From positions 56,132,866-56,196,865 of the forward strand of contig CM037871.1 of the NCBI GenBank assembly GCA_021292105.1: a DNA stretch of 64,000 nucleotides, in the 5' to 3' direction. Shown here piece by piece: positions 54,723-64,000 of the stretch (positions within the stretch are counted from its first letter, which is position 1; the number at the start of each line of letters is the position of its first letter). The notes under the pieces were generated by a model. That model saw nothing but the letters and a program-made list of their open reading frames with translations. It did not search any database and was not told the DNA's origin. The stretch comes from Anadara kagoshimensis (lineage: Eukaryota; Mollusca; Bivalvia; Arcoida; Arcidae). Made by a program: the position numbers and the translations under genes.

Positions 54723-54757
54723 TTCACTTAGTCTATATAATATAATCAGGATCCATT

Positions 54758-54815
54758 TGTCATGTGCTACTTTTGAATTTTTATGAAATAATACATTCAA
54801 AAGTAGCACATGACA
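54758..54815. mobile_element. Short hairpin element, stem type B
   Basis: A 58-bp hairpin: TGTCATGTGCTACTTTTGAA pairs with TTCAAAAGTAGCACATGACA, with the loop TTTTTATGAAATAATACA. The stem differs from type A, yet both strands of the stem have changed together. Confidence 0.85.
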
Positions 54816-55412
54816 CATTTTATACAATTATTCCTTTACTAAAAATTTTCTTTACTTAAATTTCGAAAATTATGACAATCTTTGGTGGAACCTTAAAGTC
54901 GCCCTGAGTGCGCGCTGGTACAAGACAGACCATAAAACACACTCGCACTTCACATGCATACACGAACTTGTTCATTGATTAATCCATAGAGATTAATATA
55001 ATAGTTCTTGTCGCGAATAACCGAAAAAAAGGTTAAGCAATGTTAATGTTAAGCAACATTCCACAACAACAACAACACAGCAACAACAACAACAACAACA
55101 ACAACAACATTGATTGTACAGAATGTATAAAATCTGGAGACAATGCTTAGTATAGAGAACGCCTATTTCCTCACAATGTATGCACGTATGCGTATTACGC
55201 TGACTTAAAAAATCTACATGAAACCAGAGAGAGGTTCAATGATTTGACAGAATCATTTGATGTGGTCAACACCAGCATCATTGGTGTATATATACTGGTG
55301 TTTGAACATACTGGCCGGTATGTTTGTGCTTGATAAAATTGTTAATTTCTGCAATGTTACAGCTATTAGATTAAAGATATTTTGGAAAATTTAATGTTTT
55401 TAATTTATTAAT

Positions 55413-55443
<31 letters not shown>

Positions 55444-55904
55444 TAATTCTAAAATCATCTTTACAATCAAGCAGTGTCCATGCTAACAAGTTATTAATTG
55501 ATCGCTCGTGTTGAGAAATCTATTTAACATTTCACCTAATGTGTCGGTCATTATTAAAATCATACTTTGATGAACAGATTATTAAAATCATAGTTTATTA
55601 AATTTTCGACTTAAGATTTTCCTATCCTTTTGATTAGGTTTATCCGGTTTTGATTACCTTGGCTTACCGGGTATCACATACAAGACAACTCACATCAGTA
55701 TTGATTAGATGAACAATCACATATGACCGGAATCTGCTTAGCTACAAACCTGTCATAATACCGCTAATATAGAGCGTAATTAGAGGATAATAAGGTACTA
55801 ATTATCCCCGTTATCTCTCTAATCTTACACGTGGTCATTTTTGTCATGTCATAGAAAACCCTATTGATTCTCATCTTTCTGGTCATGTTCAATTTGATCA
55901 AAGT
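54816..55904. other. Intergenic DNA with two microsatellites
   Basis: (CAA)n at 55063-55110 and (TTTA)n at 55408-55443. Otherwise nothing recognised. Confidence 0.5.
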
Positions 55905-56000
55905 GAAATCAAAAACAAACATACCAATCCATGTTCAAACCACCGAGGAAGTGAGGCCGGTTGCTCCAGAAGGGTGTCTGTCCTTCTGTTTTAGCCAGCT
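55905..56000 (+). mobile_element. Element K fragment
   Basis: ATCAAAAACAAACATACCAA, TCCATGTTCAAACCACC, GAGGAAGTGAGGCCGGTTGC and TCCAGAAGGGTG. The middle is deleted. Confidence 0.7.
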
Positions 56001-56619
56001 CAACATATAACTTAAAACTTACTTATGTATCATTGTATGTGGTTATTTCAAGAGTGAGTTAAGTAATGGCGTTTTACGCCAAGTAACTATTATTGGTGAT
56101 CTAGTATAGCAAAGGAAACAGAAAAAATGGAGAAGCGTGCAAACTCAAAAAACGTTCACACACTCAACAAAACTGCATTGATTGAAACACTTAACATTAT
56201 TGACGTCATCACTAGTTAAAATTATAATTGACTAAATATAAATATAACCACTTAAACATAATTCTTTAAATACTTGACATGTAAAAAATAAAAATGTTTC
56301 GAACGATTGATTTTTCATGCGTCAAAAGGTTTTCACAATTTTAAATGTAATACATGTATAAGCAGGAAAATTTCCTTTGGCCACTGGCTGTAAAATAATA
56401 CGGATGACTGAAGCACTGTAACCAAACAACTGTACACAATGTTTAAGCCAACCCGATATATCAGGTCACATAAGTTTAATTCGATGTCCCCAATATATAT
56501 CCAGCTTTCTCATATTTTCTTGTTCCTCGTCAAATTTGTACTTATGTCATATTATAATTTAAATAAATTTTTAAATATTTCATTCAGAAAATTAAAAATA
56601 TATACATACTAGTATATGA
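56001..56619. other. Intergenic DNA, no feature seen
   Basis: Nothing recognised. Confidence 0.4.
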
Positions 56620-56745
56620 CAATTACCCTTTCAGAGTTCCCAGCCTCACTTCCCTGGTGGAAATTGACGTGTTTAATTTATTGTTTTTAAACTTTGCTTT
56701 GGGATTGTAATTTGGGCATGAATAGTTATGTTTGATTTTAATAAA
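56620..56745 (-). mobile_element. Element K copy, 5' half
   Basis: Minus strand: AAATCAAACATAACTATTCA, CAATCCCAAAGCAAAGTTT, AACACGTCAATTTCCACCAG and GGAAGTGAGGCTGGGAACTC. Confidence 0.75.
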
Positions 56746-56814
56746 TTAGGTTATAGGGAATAATCTCCTTCCAAATGTGTTTTAACTTACTTGACAATTG
56801 TACTTAGCTAGACA

Positions 56815-56960
56815 ACATATGTCCACCCTTCCGGAGCACCCAGTCTCACTTGGCTGTTTGAAGTTCAACGTGGTATTGAACCTAATTTGTAAGTTTTAGT
56901 AGTGTTACTATGCTTTTGAGGTTGTTATTGGACATGTACCGGTATATTTGTTTTTAATTA
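56815..56960 (-). mobile_element. Element K copy, 5' half, degraded
   Basis: Minus strand: AATTAAAAACAAATATACCG, GTACATGTCCAATAACAACC, GAACTTCAAACAGCCAAGTG and AGACTGGGTGCTCCGGAAGG. Confidence 0.7.
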
Positions 56961-58080
56961 ATACCATTTAGGCTTTATATACAAATTTTGTTTTCTCCTG
57001 TTTTAAATATTGAAATTATTCACGAGAACATCACGTGACTTGTAACCCTGACAATATATTAGTTGCGTTCTTTATTGATGTACCGATGTATATCATTTGC
57101 TCGTGCTACCTATTTATTATTCAGTACGTATTTTTTCTCTAAAATAACATATAACTACTTTAACATTATATGTCAATAGAACAATTTCCTGACTGATTTG
57201 TAAAACGCTCTGGCAAATACCCCATCGAAGCAGATGAAATTGTCATTTTACATGCTTTCTCAAAGACAACTAGCCCAGAAAACCTAATCCTTGTGTTCTT
57301 AATCTTATAGTTTACGATTCTGTAGCAGACGATATCCTGTTTCGCAATAACATCTTTGTGCCCTCAAAGAAAATAAACCTTAATATGTTGGCATTTCTTT
57401 CCTGATTTGTAGAAATCTAATCAAAGACTGGTGACAGAATGTTATCTTTTTGATGGCATTTCGCGATCATCTGCTAGGATTATTAATATATTAAAAGCTA
57501 TTGGCAAAATGGTTCTCAACAGGAAATTTCGCACCATCACAATGCTTTGAACTTGAAACAATTAATTTAACTATCGACCCATTAGAAAGACTATCTCTTT
57601 TCTTATTTCCTAGATTGTATAGACGGATTGTACTCGTGAGTGATTCGTCGTCGATTGTGGTCTGATCTTCGTCAGCAACTCAATATGTGATAGAACTTTT
57701 CTATTTCCGACCTTTAACAAACTGTCACGATGGCTTTTCAATCAACGCATTTGGACTTGAAGTTTAATTCCATTAGGGAATCATTACAAATAATATATAC
57801 ACATTATTCTTTGTTGTGTTAAGATGTTTTATTCTATTGTTTATATATTGGTATTAGTATTCTAATTTCCTGTATTACATTTATATAAAAATTTGGCTTT
57901 TCGTGATGTTTTTAAATTGAACAGTTATTCTTATGTAGTTTTAAGATTAAAAAACGATTCTGATTTAATGTGTAATATAATGTTGTATATACCCGGTATA
58001 AGAAAAGGGTATACTGTATCTGAAAACAACATAAATTAGAAAATAAAACAACAAATGAACGAAACGAACAAATACAACAA
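56961..58080. other. Intergenic DNA, no feature seen
   Basis: Somewhat less repetitive than its surroundings; no open frame with a recognisable domain. Confidence 0.4.
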
Positions 58081-58084
58081 GGCA

Positions 58085-58830
58085 ATATAAACTCATAATC
58101 AAAAACAAACATACTAATCCATGTCCGAATCACAATCCAGAAACAAAGTAAAAACAAACATACTAATCCATGTCCGAATAACAATCCAGAAACAAAGTAA
58201 AAACAAACATACTAATCCATGTCCGAATCACAATCCAGAAACAAAGTAAAAACAAACATACTAATCCATGTCCGAATAACAATCCAGAAACAAAGTAAAA
58301 ACAAACATACTAATCCATGTCCGAATAACAATCCAGAAACAAAGTAAAAACAAACATACTAATCCATGTCCGAATAACAATCCAGAAACAAAGTAAAAAC
58401 AAACATACTAATCCATGTCCGAATAACAATCCAGAAACAAAGTAAAATCAACAATCCAGAAACAAAGTAAAAACAAACATACTAATCCATGTCCGAATAA
58501 CAATCCAGAAACAAAGTAAAAACAAACATACTAATCCATGTCCGAATCACAATCCAGAAACAAAGTGACTTTGGAACTGACAAGTAGGTTAGACACGTGA
58601 ACTTCCACCAGGGAAAAGGGGCCGGGTTCTCCGAAAAGGTAAGCACCTCCTGTTTAGCTAGTTATACTCGCAATGTGTGTATTCAAAATTGTGTGAAAGG
58701 AACATGGAACTATGGGACGTCAACTACATCCAGGACAATCCTGAACACAGAGACATCAAACTTATCAACAACACTGTGATGGCGACCATAAAACTTTTTG
58801 AAGGCCTTGATTAACTAAGCCATGGTTTAT
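58085..58830 (+). mobile_element. Element K with its terminal 49-bp unit amplified ~9-fold
   Basis: 58085-58570 is a tandem array of AAAAACAAACATACTAATCC, ATGTCCGAATAACAATCCAG, AAACAAAGT. It runs straight into a full body: GGTTAGACACGTGAACTTCC, GGGCCGGGTTCTCCG, GGTAAGCACCTCCTGTTTAG, AATTGTGTGAAAGGAACATG, ATCCAGGACAATCCTG, ATCAAACTTATCAACAACAC and GGCGACCATAAAACTTTTTG. One unit is truncated near 58440-58460. Confidence 0.93.
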
Positions 58831-59084
58831 GTCCGACTTTTTAAAATGAAAATGTTTCACAAAAAACCTAAAAAATTAAATGCAAAATCGTATTAACCAA
58901 ACGCAAGCACATCGATTCATGTTAAAAGCAAAGTAAATTCTTTGATTATATATTCGGAAATAATTTAAAATATGTAAAATTCAACCAGGTTAGTGTTGGC
59001 ATTGACTCATTTTAACATCTTTAAGGGGAGTGAAATAAAGAAGTTGGATTGCTTGAACCTCCAAAAGAACACATTTATATATCA
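58831..59084. other. Intergenic DNA with a possible element K tip
   Basis: AACGCAAGCACATCGATTCA and AAAAGCAAAGTAAATTCTTT at 58900-58945 weakly resemble the element K start. Confidence 0.35.
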
Positions 59085-59222
59085 AAAACAAACATAACTA
59101 TCCATGTCCAAATCGAAATCCAAAAGCAAAAATAAAATTTGAAACTTGCAAATTAGGTTAAACAAGTGAATTTCCTCCAGGGAAGTGAGGCCGGGTGCTC
59201 CGGAAGGGTAAACATATATTAT
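59085..59222 (+). mobile_element. Element K copy, 5' half
   Basis: ATCAAAAACAAACATAACTA, AATCGAAATCCAAAAGCAAA, AAATTAGGTTAAACAAGTGA, CCAGGGAAGTGAGGCCGGGT and GCTCCGGAAGGGTAAAC. Confidence 0.85.
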
Positions 59223-59628
59223 CTTGTTTTTTCTTATTTCTCACTGTTTGTTGAGTCATCTTCTTGGTTGTTGTCTATTACCGAGCACGTTTCTTCAGCC
59301 TCTATATTTTACAATGACCAAGACAACACCAACAGAAAACAATATATGTAAAAGGTAGCAGATACAAATATTTATCTAACATTAGACTAGTTTTTTGTAT
59401 CTGATTTGACGAAATACAAGTTTTATCGAACACGTATGATACAGAATCTTGTGTGGTGATACAACATTGGCGGTAAAGCGCACGTGCACTTTCTCATTGT
59501 TGCGTCATCAGGGAGTCTTGGATTTGTCGGTCAAAACATAGTTCAGTGGTAAAATGTAATTTTTTCACATAAAGTATTGGTTTTTTTTTCATTATTTTAA
59601 ATAACCTAATTGGAAATGTTAGATAAAA
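59223..59628. other. Intergenic DNA, no feature seen
   Basis: Nothing recognised. Confidence 0.4.
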
Positions 59629-59793
59629 ATATTATATACACAGTGTGTATGTACAACCCTTCGTATCAGGTCTCGTCCTTTTTTCGTAGCTGTATCACTA
59701 CTCGTCGCGCAAGCGCGACTCGTAGTGATACGGCTACAACAAAGGACTCGACCTGATACTGAGTGTTGTACATACACACTGTGTATATAATAT
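59629..59793. mobile_element. 165-bp palindrome (~80-bp arms)
   Basis: The left end ATATTATATACACAGTGTGT then ATGTACAAC is mirrored by GTTGTACATACACACTGTGT then ATATAATAT. TATCAGGTCTCGTCCTTT is mirrored by AAAGGACTCGACCTGATA, and GTATCACTACTCGTCGCGC by GCGCGACTCGTAGTGATAC, with AA at the centre. Only a few arm mismatches. Probably a foldback MITE; no other copy in the window. Confidence 0.85.
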
Positions 59794-59824
59794 GTATATA
59801 TATAGTGAGGCCACTGATTGATAT

Positions 59825-59889
59825 GGTCATATACCATTTTTAAATTTAGATTTTAGTCATAAATGGATTCAAAAAGAGGTATTTGACAA
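59825..59889. mobile_element. Short hairpin element, stem type A, degraded
   Basis: GGTCATATACCATTTTTAAA, TTTTAGTCATAAATGGATTC and AAAAAGAGGTATTTGACA. Confidence 0.55.
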
Positions 59890-61284
59890 TATGGTCGTTT
59901 TCTCTATTACAATTTTCTATTATGAAACAATTAATAGTCTTTTGTACACCGATTCCTACTGTATACGTACGTGGGAAAATATTTCTTTTTTTCTTTAATC
60001 TTTTCTTTTCTTAATCATATGCATCATAGTAACAGTTTTAATTATTTTATTAATTTATTTATCTTAAATGTCTGCGCTTTAATTTTAGAAACATGTATGC
60101 AAACACATTATTTTTCAATAGATGCTTATAGTTTAGTACACGTATTATACACAACTTGTATTAATACATAATTTATGTGCAAACATACATTTGCCAGGTT
60201 TATTTAACTTATTATAATACATTATTTAAATCGAAGTAGCTATCAACTTACAAAGAAACAAGTAGAAATAATTGTGTGTTTAATTTTGTAATTTCCTATT
60301 TTATCAAACGATTGATGAATGTAGACTGACATGACATATGAGTGCGATAGGGTTTCTTCATATCCCCGATATATCGCTGCATTGAGAGACAGAATTTAAT
60401 CAGAACGATCAACGATGTATCATCATCAATAAAACGTTTTTCCATAACATATGCCTCCCGGTTATTTTGTTTCATAGAAAGGCGCTATGATAGTGCGGCG
60501 GCATTGATTGTTATTTTAAATAGCATTTCTACCTGTTTGATTGATGGACAATGTATTACTGACCATTTCATATTTCATTTCATCTCCTCAATAACAAAAA
60601 AGAAATTAAAATCTTATTACGTTCCTTCAATATTAATTCGCTTGTTCTCGTGTAAAGTTCATGCACAATTTGATACAAAACCTCCAATAACAAACATTTT
60701 AACGCTGTTAATTTGGTATCTATAGACACCAAAGCGCGAGAGCTTCACGTGAGCACGTGCGGGTTGAAATTGACATCGAGACAGATTTTTCGTATCATTA
60801 CACATTTTTGTTGACTTTAATTGCTAAAATAAACACCTGTTTATAATGATAAAGGTGAAACTGTATCGTTAACCGGTCTAACCTATCCTGTTCCCGGCGG
60901 GTAGGTCCTCATCCGTCTTTGTCAGGCTGTATAATATCGATGGAGGTACGTGTTCGATCCATACGGCTAACGGGGTATCCCATCGTTTTCAATTTTGTAA
61001 CAACTTGTGAAATATGAAACTTATCTGCCATCTTTTATTAAAGGTTGTGTTTAGTAGAAGCCTAGATCTTTTAAAGATATTTTTCTTTCATTGAGTGATT
61101 ATGTGTCCCTGTCTGGGTGACAAATAACGCACAAATAATAATTATATCAATAACTAACTATTATTATGCAACAATACGGTATAATTCTATAGCCAAAACT
61201 TTCAGACAGACAACAGTTTGCTATAGAGAAGTTTTTAAATGTTCAAATTAAACTCTCTTTACTAACTACATTAGCTTTCGGACA
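59890..61284. other. Intergenic DNA, no feature seen
   Basis: A lone GTGTTCGATCC near 60951 resembles a B box but has no tRNA-like partner. Confidence 0.4.
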
Positions 61285-61287
61285 TTT

Positions 61288-61288
61288 A

Positions 61289-61342
<54 letters not shown>

Positions 61343-61378
61343 CATTATTATTATTATCATTATTATTATTAGTAGTAG
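61288..61378. repeat. (TTA)n microsatellite
   Basis: Long TTA array with a few changes. Confidence 0.95.
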
Positions 61379-61474
61379 TATTTTATTTAAATGATGTAAA
61401 ATTTTGCTGTTTGAAGTCTTGTATCGCTTTATTGTTCGATATTGTTCTTGATTGCATTGGTTATGAACAAATAC

Positions 61475-63275
61475 ACGTTTTTGTTGTTTCGTTTCCTTGG
61501 GTACAATGGCTTTAGCTAAGTAATTTTTTGTTGTTTCGTTTCTTTGGGTACAATGGTATTAGCTAAGTAATTTTTTGTTTTGTTTCCTTGGGTTCAATAG
61601 TATTAGCTAAGTAATTTTTTGTTTTGTTTCCTTGGGTACTATGGTTTAAGCTAAGTCCATGTTTTGCTGTTTCGTTTCCTTAGGTAAAATGGTATTAGCT
61701 GAGTAATTTTTTGTTTTATTTCCTTGGGTACAATGGTTTTAGCTAAGTAATGTTTTGTTGTTTCGTTTCCTTGGGAACAATGGTTTTAGCTAAGTACATG
61801 TTTTGTTGTTTCGTTTCCTTGGGTACAATGGTTTTAACTAAGTGCATGTTTTGTTGTTTCGTTTCCTTGGGAACAATGGTTTTAGCTAAGTACATGTTTT
61901 GTTGTTTCGTTTCCTTGGGTACAATGGTATTAGCTAAGTACATGTTTTGTTGTTTCGTTTCCTTGGGTACAATGGTATTAGCTAAGTAATTTTTTGTTTT
62001 GTTTCCTTGGGTACAATGGTTTAAGCTAAGTCCATGTTTTGCTGTTTCGTTTCCTTAGGTAAAATGGTATTAGCTGAGTAATTTTTTGTTTTATTTCCTT
62101 GGGTACAATGGTTTTAGCTAAGTAATGTTTTGTTTGTTTCCTTGGGTACAATGGTTTTAGCTAAGGAAATTTTTGTTTTGTTTCCTTGGGTACTATGGTT
62201 TTAGCTCAGTAATGTTTTGTTTTGTTTCCTTGGGTACAATGGTATTAGCTTAGTAATTTTTTGTTTTGTTTCCTTGGGTACAATGGTATTAGCTAAGTAC
62301 ATGTTTTGTTGTTTCGTTTCCTTGGGCATAATGGTATTAGCTAAGTAATTTTTTGTTTCGTTTCCTTGGATACAATGGTATTATCTAATTAATTTTTTGT
62401 TTCGTTTCCTTGGGTACAATGGTATTAGCTAAGTATTTTTTTTTGTTTCGTTTCCTTGGGTACAATGGTATTAGCTAAGTATTTTTTTTGTTTCGTTTCC
62501 TTGGGTACAATGGTATTATCTAAGTAATTTTTTGTTTCGTTTCCTTGGGTACAATGGTATTAGCTAAGTATGTTTTTGTTTCGTTTCCTTGGGTACAATG
62601 GCTTTAGCTAAGTACATGTTTTGTGGTTTTGTTTTCTTGGGTACAATGACTATAGCCATGTTAGTACATGTTTTTGTTGTTTCGTTCCCTTGGGTACAAT
62701 GGCTATAGCCATGTTAGTACATGTTTTGTTGTTTCGTTTCCTTGGGTATAATGACTTTAGCTAAGTACATGTTTTGTGGTTTTGTTTCCTTGGGTACAAT
62801 GGCTTTAGCTAAGTAATTTTTTGTTTCGTTTCCTTGGGTACAATGGTATTAGCTAAGTAATTTTTTGTTTCGTTTCCTTGGGTACAATGGTTTCAGCTAA
62901 GTATTTTTTTGTTTCGTTTCCTTGGGTACAATGGCTTTAGCTAAGTAATTTTTTGTTTCGTTTCCTTGGGTACAATGGTATTAGCTAAGTAATTTTTTGT
63001 TTCGTTTCCTTGGGTACAATGGTATTAGCTAAGTAATTTTTTGTTTCGTTTCCTTGGGTACAATGGTATTAGCTAAGTAATTTTTTGTTTCGTTCCCTTG
63101 GGTACAATGGCTATAGCCATGTTAGTACATATTTTTGTTGTTTCGTTTTCTTGGGTACAATGACTATAGCCATGTTAGTACATGTTTTTGTTGTTTCGTT
63201 CCCTTGAGTACAATGGCTATAGCCATGTTAGTACATGTTTTTGTTGTTTCGTTTGCTTGGTTACATTGACTTCAA
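61475..63275. repeat. 43-48 bp satellite array, ~40 copies
   Basis: The unit is GTTTCGTTTCCTTGGGTACA, ATGGTATTAGCTAAGTAA, TTTTTT. Length varies in the linker: AATTTTTT (~44 bp) or ACATGTTTTGTT (48 bp). A longer variant with GGCTATAGCCATGTTAGTAC recurs at 62645-62720 and 63105-63230. The 48-bp form keeps a frame of 16 residues per unit open on both strands at 61743-61989, which I read as a by-product. Confidence 0.95.
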
Positions 63276-63396
63276 CCAATTACAAATTTCAGCTACAAAT
63301 TTAAATGTTTAAATTATGTCAGATGGCCCGTCAAAGAAGGGAAATTTATAATTTACTATCTCAATATCGTACGCATCGTATGGAATATAATAGAAA

Positions 63397-63398
<2 letters not shown>

Positions 63399-63435
<37 letters not shown>

Positions 63436-63450
63436 GCTACTACTACTACT
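63399..63450. repeat. (TTA)n then (CTA)n microsatellite
   Basis: TTA repeats followed by CTACTACTACTAC. Confidence 0.95.
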
Positions 63451-63546
63451 TTCTGTTGAAATTATTTCCTAGAATTTTAAGTTGCAGGTAACTCAAAAAC
63501 TGGATCATCAGGTAATTAAGAGTATAATAAAACCTGCAGGTACATA

Positions 63547-63657
63547 TAATGTGGCTAATATCACTGACAAAATGGCCAGCTATAATGTGGCTAATATCAC
63601 TGACAAAATGGCCAGCTATAATGTGGCTAATATCACTGACAAAATGGCCAGCTATAA
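63547..63657 (+). repeat. 36-bp tandem repeat, three copies
   Basis: TATAATGTGGCTAATATCAC then TGACAAAATGGCCAGC occurs three times without change, plus a partial fourth. As 36 is a multiple of three the surrounding frame (63482-63688) stays open as YNVANITDKMAS repeats. No start, splice or family evidence makes it a gene. Confidence 0.9.
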
Positions 63658-64000
63658 TGTTTTTAATTGTTTCAGCAGTTCAAAATGACAAGTGATAAAA
63701 TTGTGGGTTTATCCTAAACGAGCAATATATATTTACATTTTATTGTCCTTTTTATCGGACATCAACAGTTTTAGGCTATAAAAATGAGAATTAATTCATT
63801 TTGCCGTTACGTTATTAAAACTAACATCTAAATGAACAAATCTAATAATGAATTTAAGAGTTCAACAATAAATACAATTTTATGGATGCTCTAAGATCTA
63901 ATCGTAACAGTTTTACATAAAAAATACTAGACTTAATAAACTAATAAAACTCGATTCATAACCGACATAAAATCAGAATTACAAATCTACTTTTACGACA
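63658..64000. other. Window end, no feature seen
   Basis: AT-rich; nothing recognised. Confidence 0.4.

Noticed and set aside
60870-60975. Possible tRNA or SINE around GTGTTCGATCC
   Set aside because: Only a B-box-like word; no A box at a suitable distance and no cloverleaf.
61743-61989. Open frames on both strands with 16-residue repeats
   Set aside because: Simply 48-bp satellite units in phase; neighbouring units of other lengths destroy the frame.
63482-63688. 68-codon open frame with a 12-residue repeat
   Set aside because: The frame is kept open by three identical 36-bp units; no other support for coding.

Overview
This is a eukaryotic nuclear window, AT-rich with long introns. I infer a lophotrochozoan, most likely a bivalve mollusc. 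The grounds are the invertebrate-type NR2E3/Hr51/fax-1 nuclear receptor, the dense mix of tRNA-derived SINEs, MITEs and tandem satellites, and single-exon-style glycosyltransferase coding of a kind abundant in molluscs. Species assignment cannot be made from the sequence alone.

Two protein-coding genes are supported, and they converge. (1) On the minus strand, a complete NR2E3/PNR-type nuclear receptor runs from an ATG at 49455 to a TGA at 27067. It has eight coding exons whose phases all join, giving 1320 nt including the stop, or 439 residues. Intron 1 is 14.3 kb. (2) On the plus strand, a type II membrane glycosyltransferase of the nucleotide-diphospho-sugar transferase (PF03407-like) type lies at 22376-23866. 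It has a charged stem region and one frameshift in a CCCAAA run near 23488-23493.

Layout: 1-12.6 kb is intergenic, with MITEs, a hAT-like insertion and short tandem repeats. A 31-bp satellite (12.66-13.56 kb) meets a placeholder gap of exactly 1000 N (13589-14588), which is followed by a 7-kb array of a 43-44 bp satellite (14.6-21.6 kb). The glycosyltransferase follows, then the receptor gene. The receptor introns hold a 2.1-kb foldback element, a 35-bp minisatellite of about 43 copies and two SINEs. 50-64 kb is the region upstream of the receptor. It is rich in one unclassified ~290-bp dispersed element (called 'element K' here), short hairpin elements and a 44-48 bp satellite (61.5-63.3 kb).

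The most interesting content is in the repeats. The 43-44 bp satellite monomer matches the terminal sequence of a MITE present at 25684-25907 and 27811-28012. The intronic 35-bp minisatellite contains the head motif of the local SINE. A family of ~58-bp hairpins has stems that differ in a paired, compensatory way. A foldback element with 0.5-0.6 kb subrepeat-bearing inverted repeats sits in intron 3. No CRISPR array, rRNA or intact tRNA gene was found. All repeat boundaries were read by eye and are approximate to a few bases.
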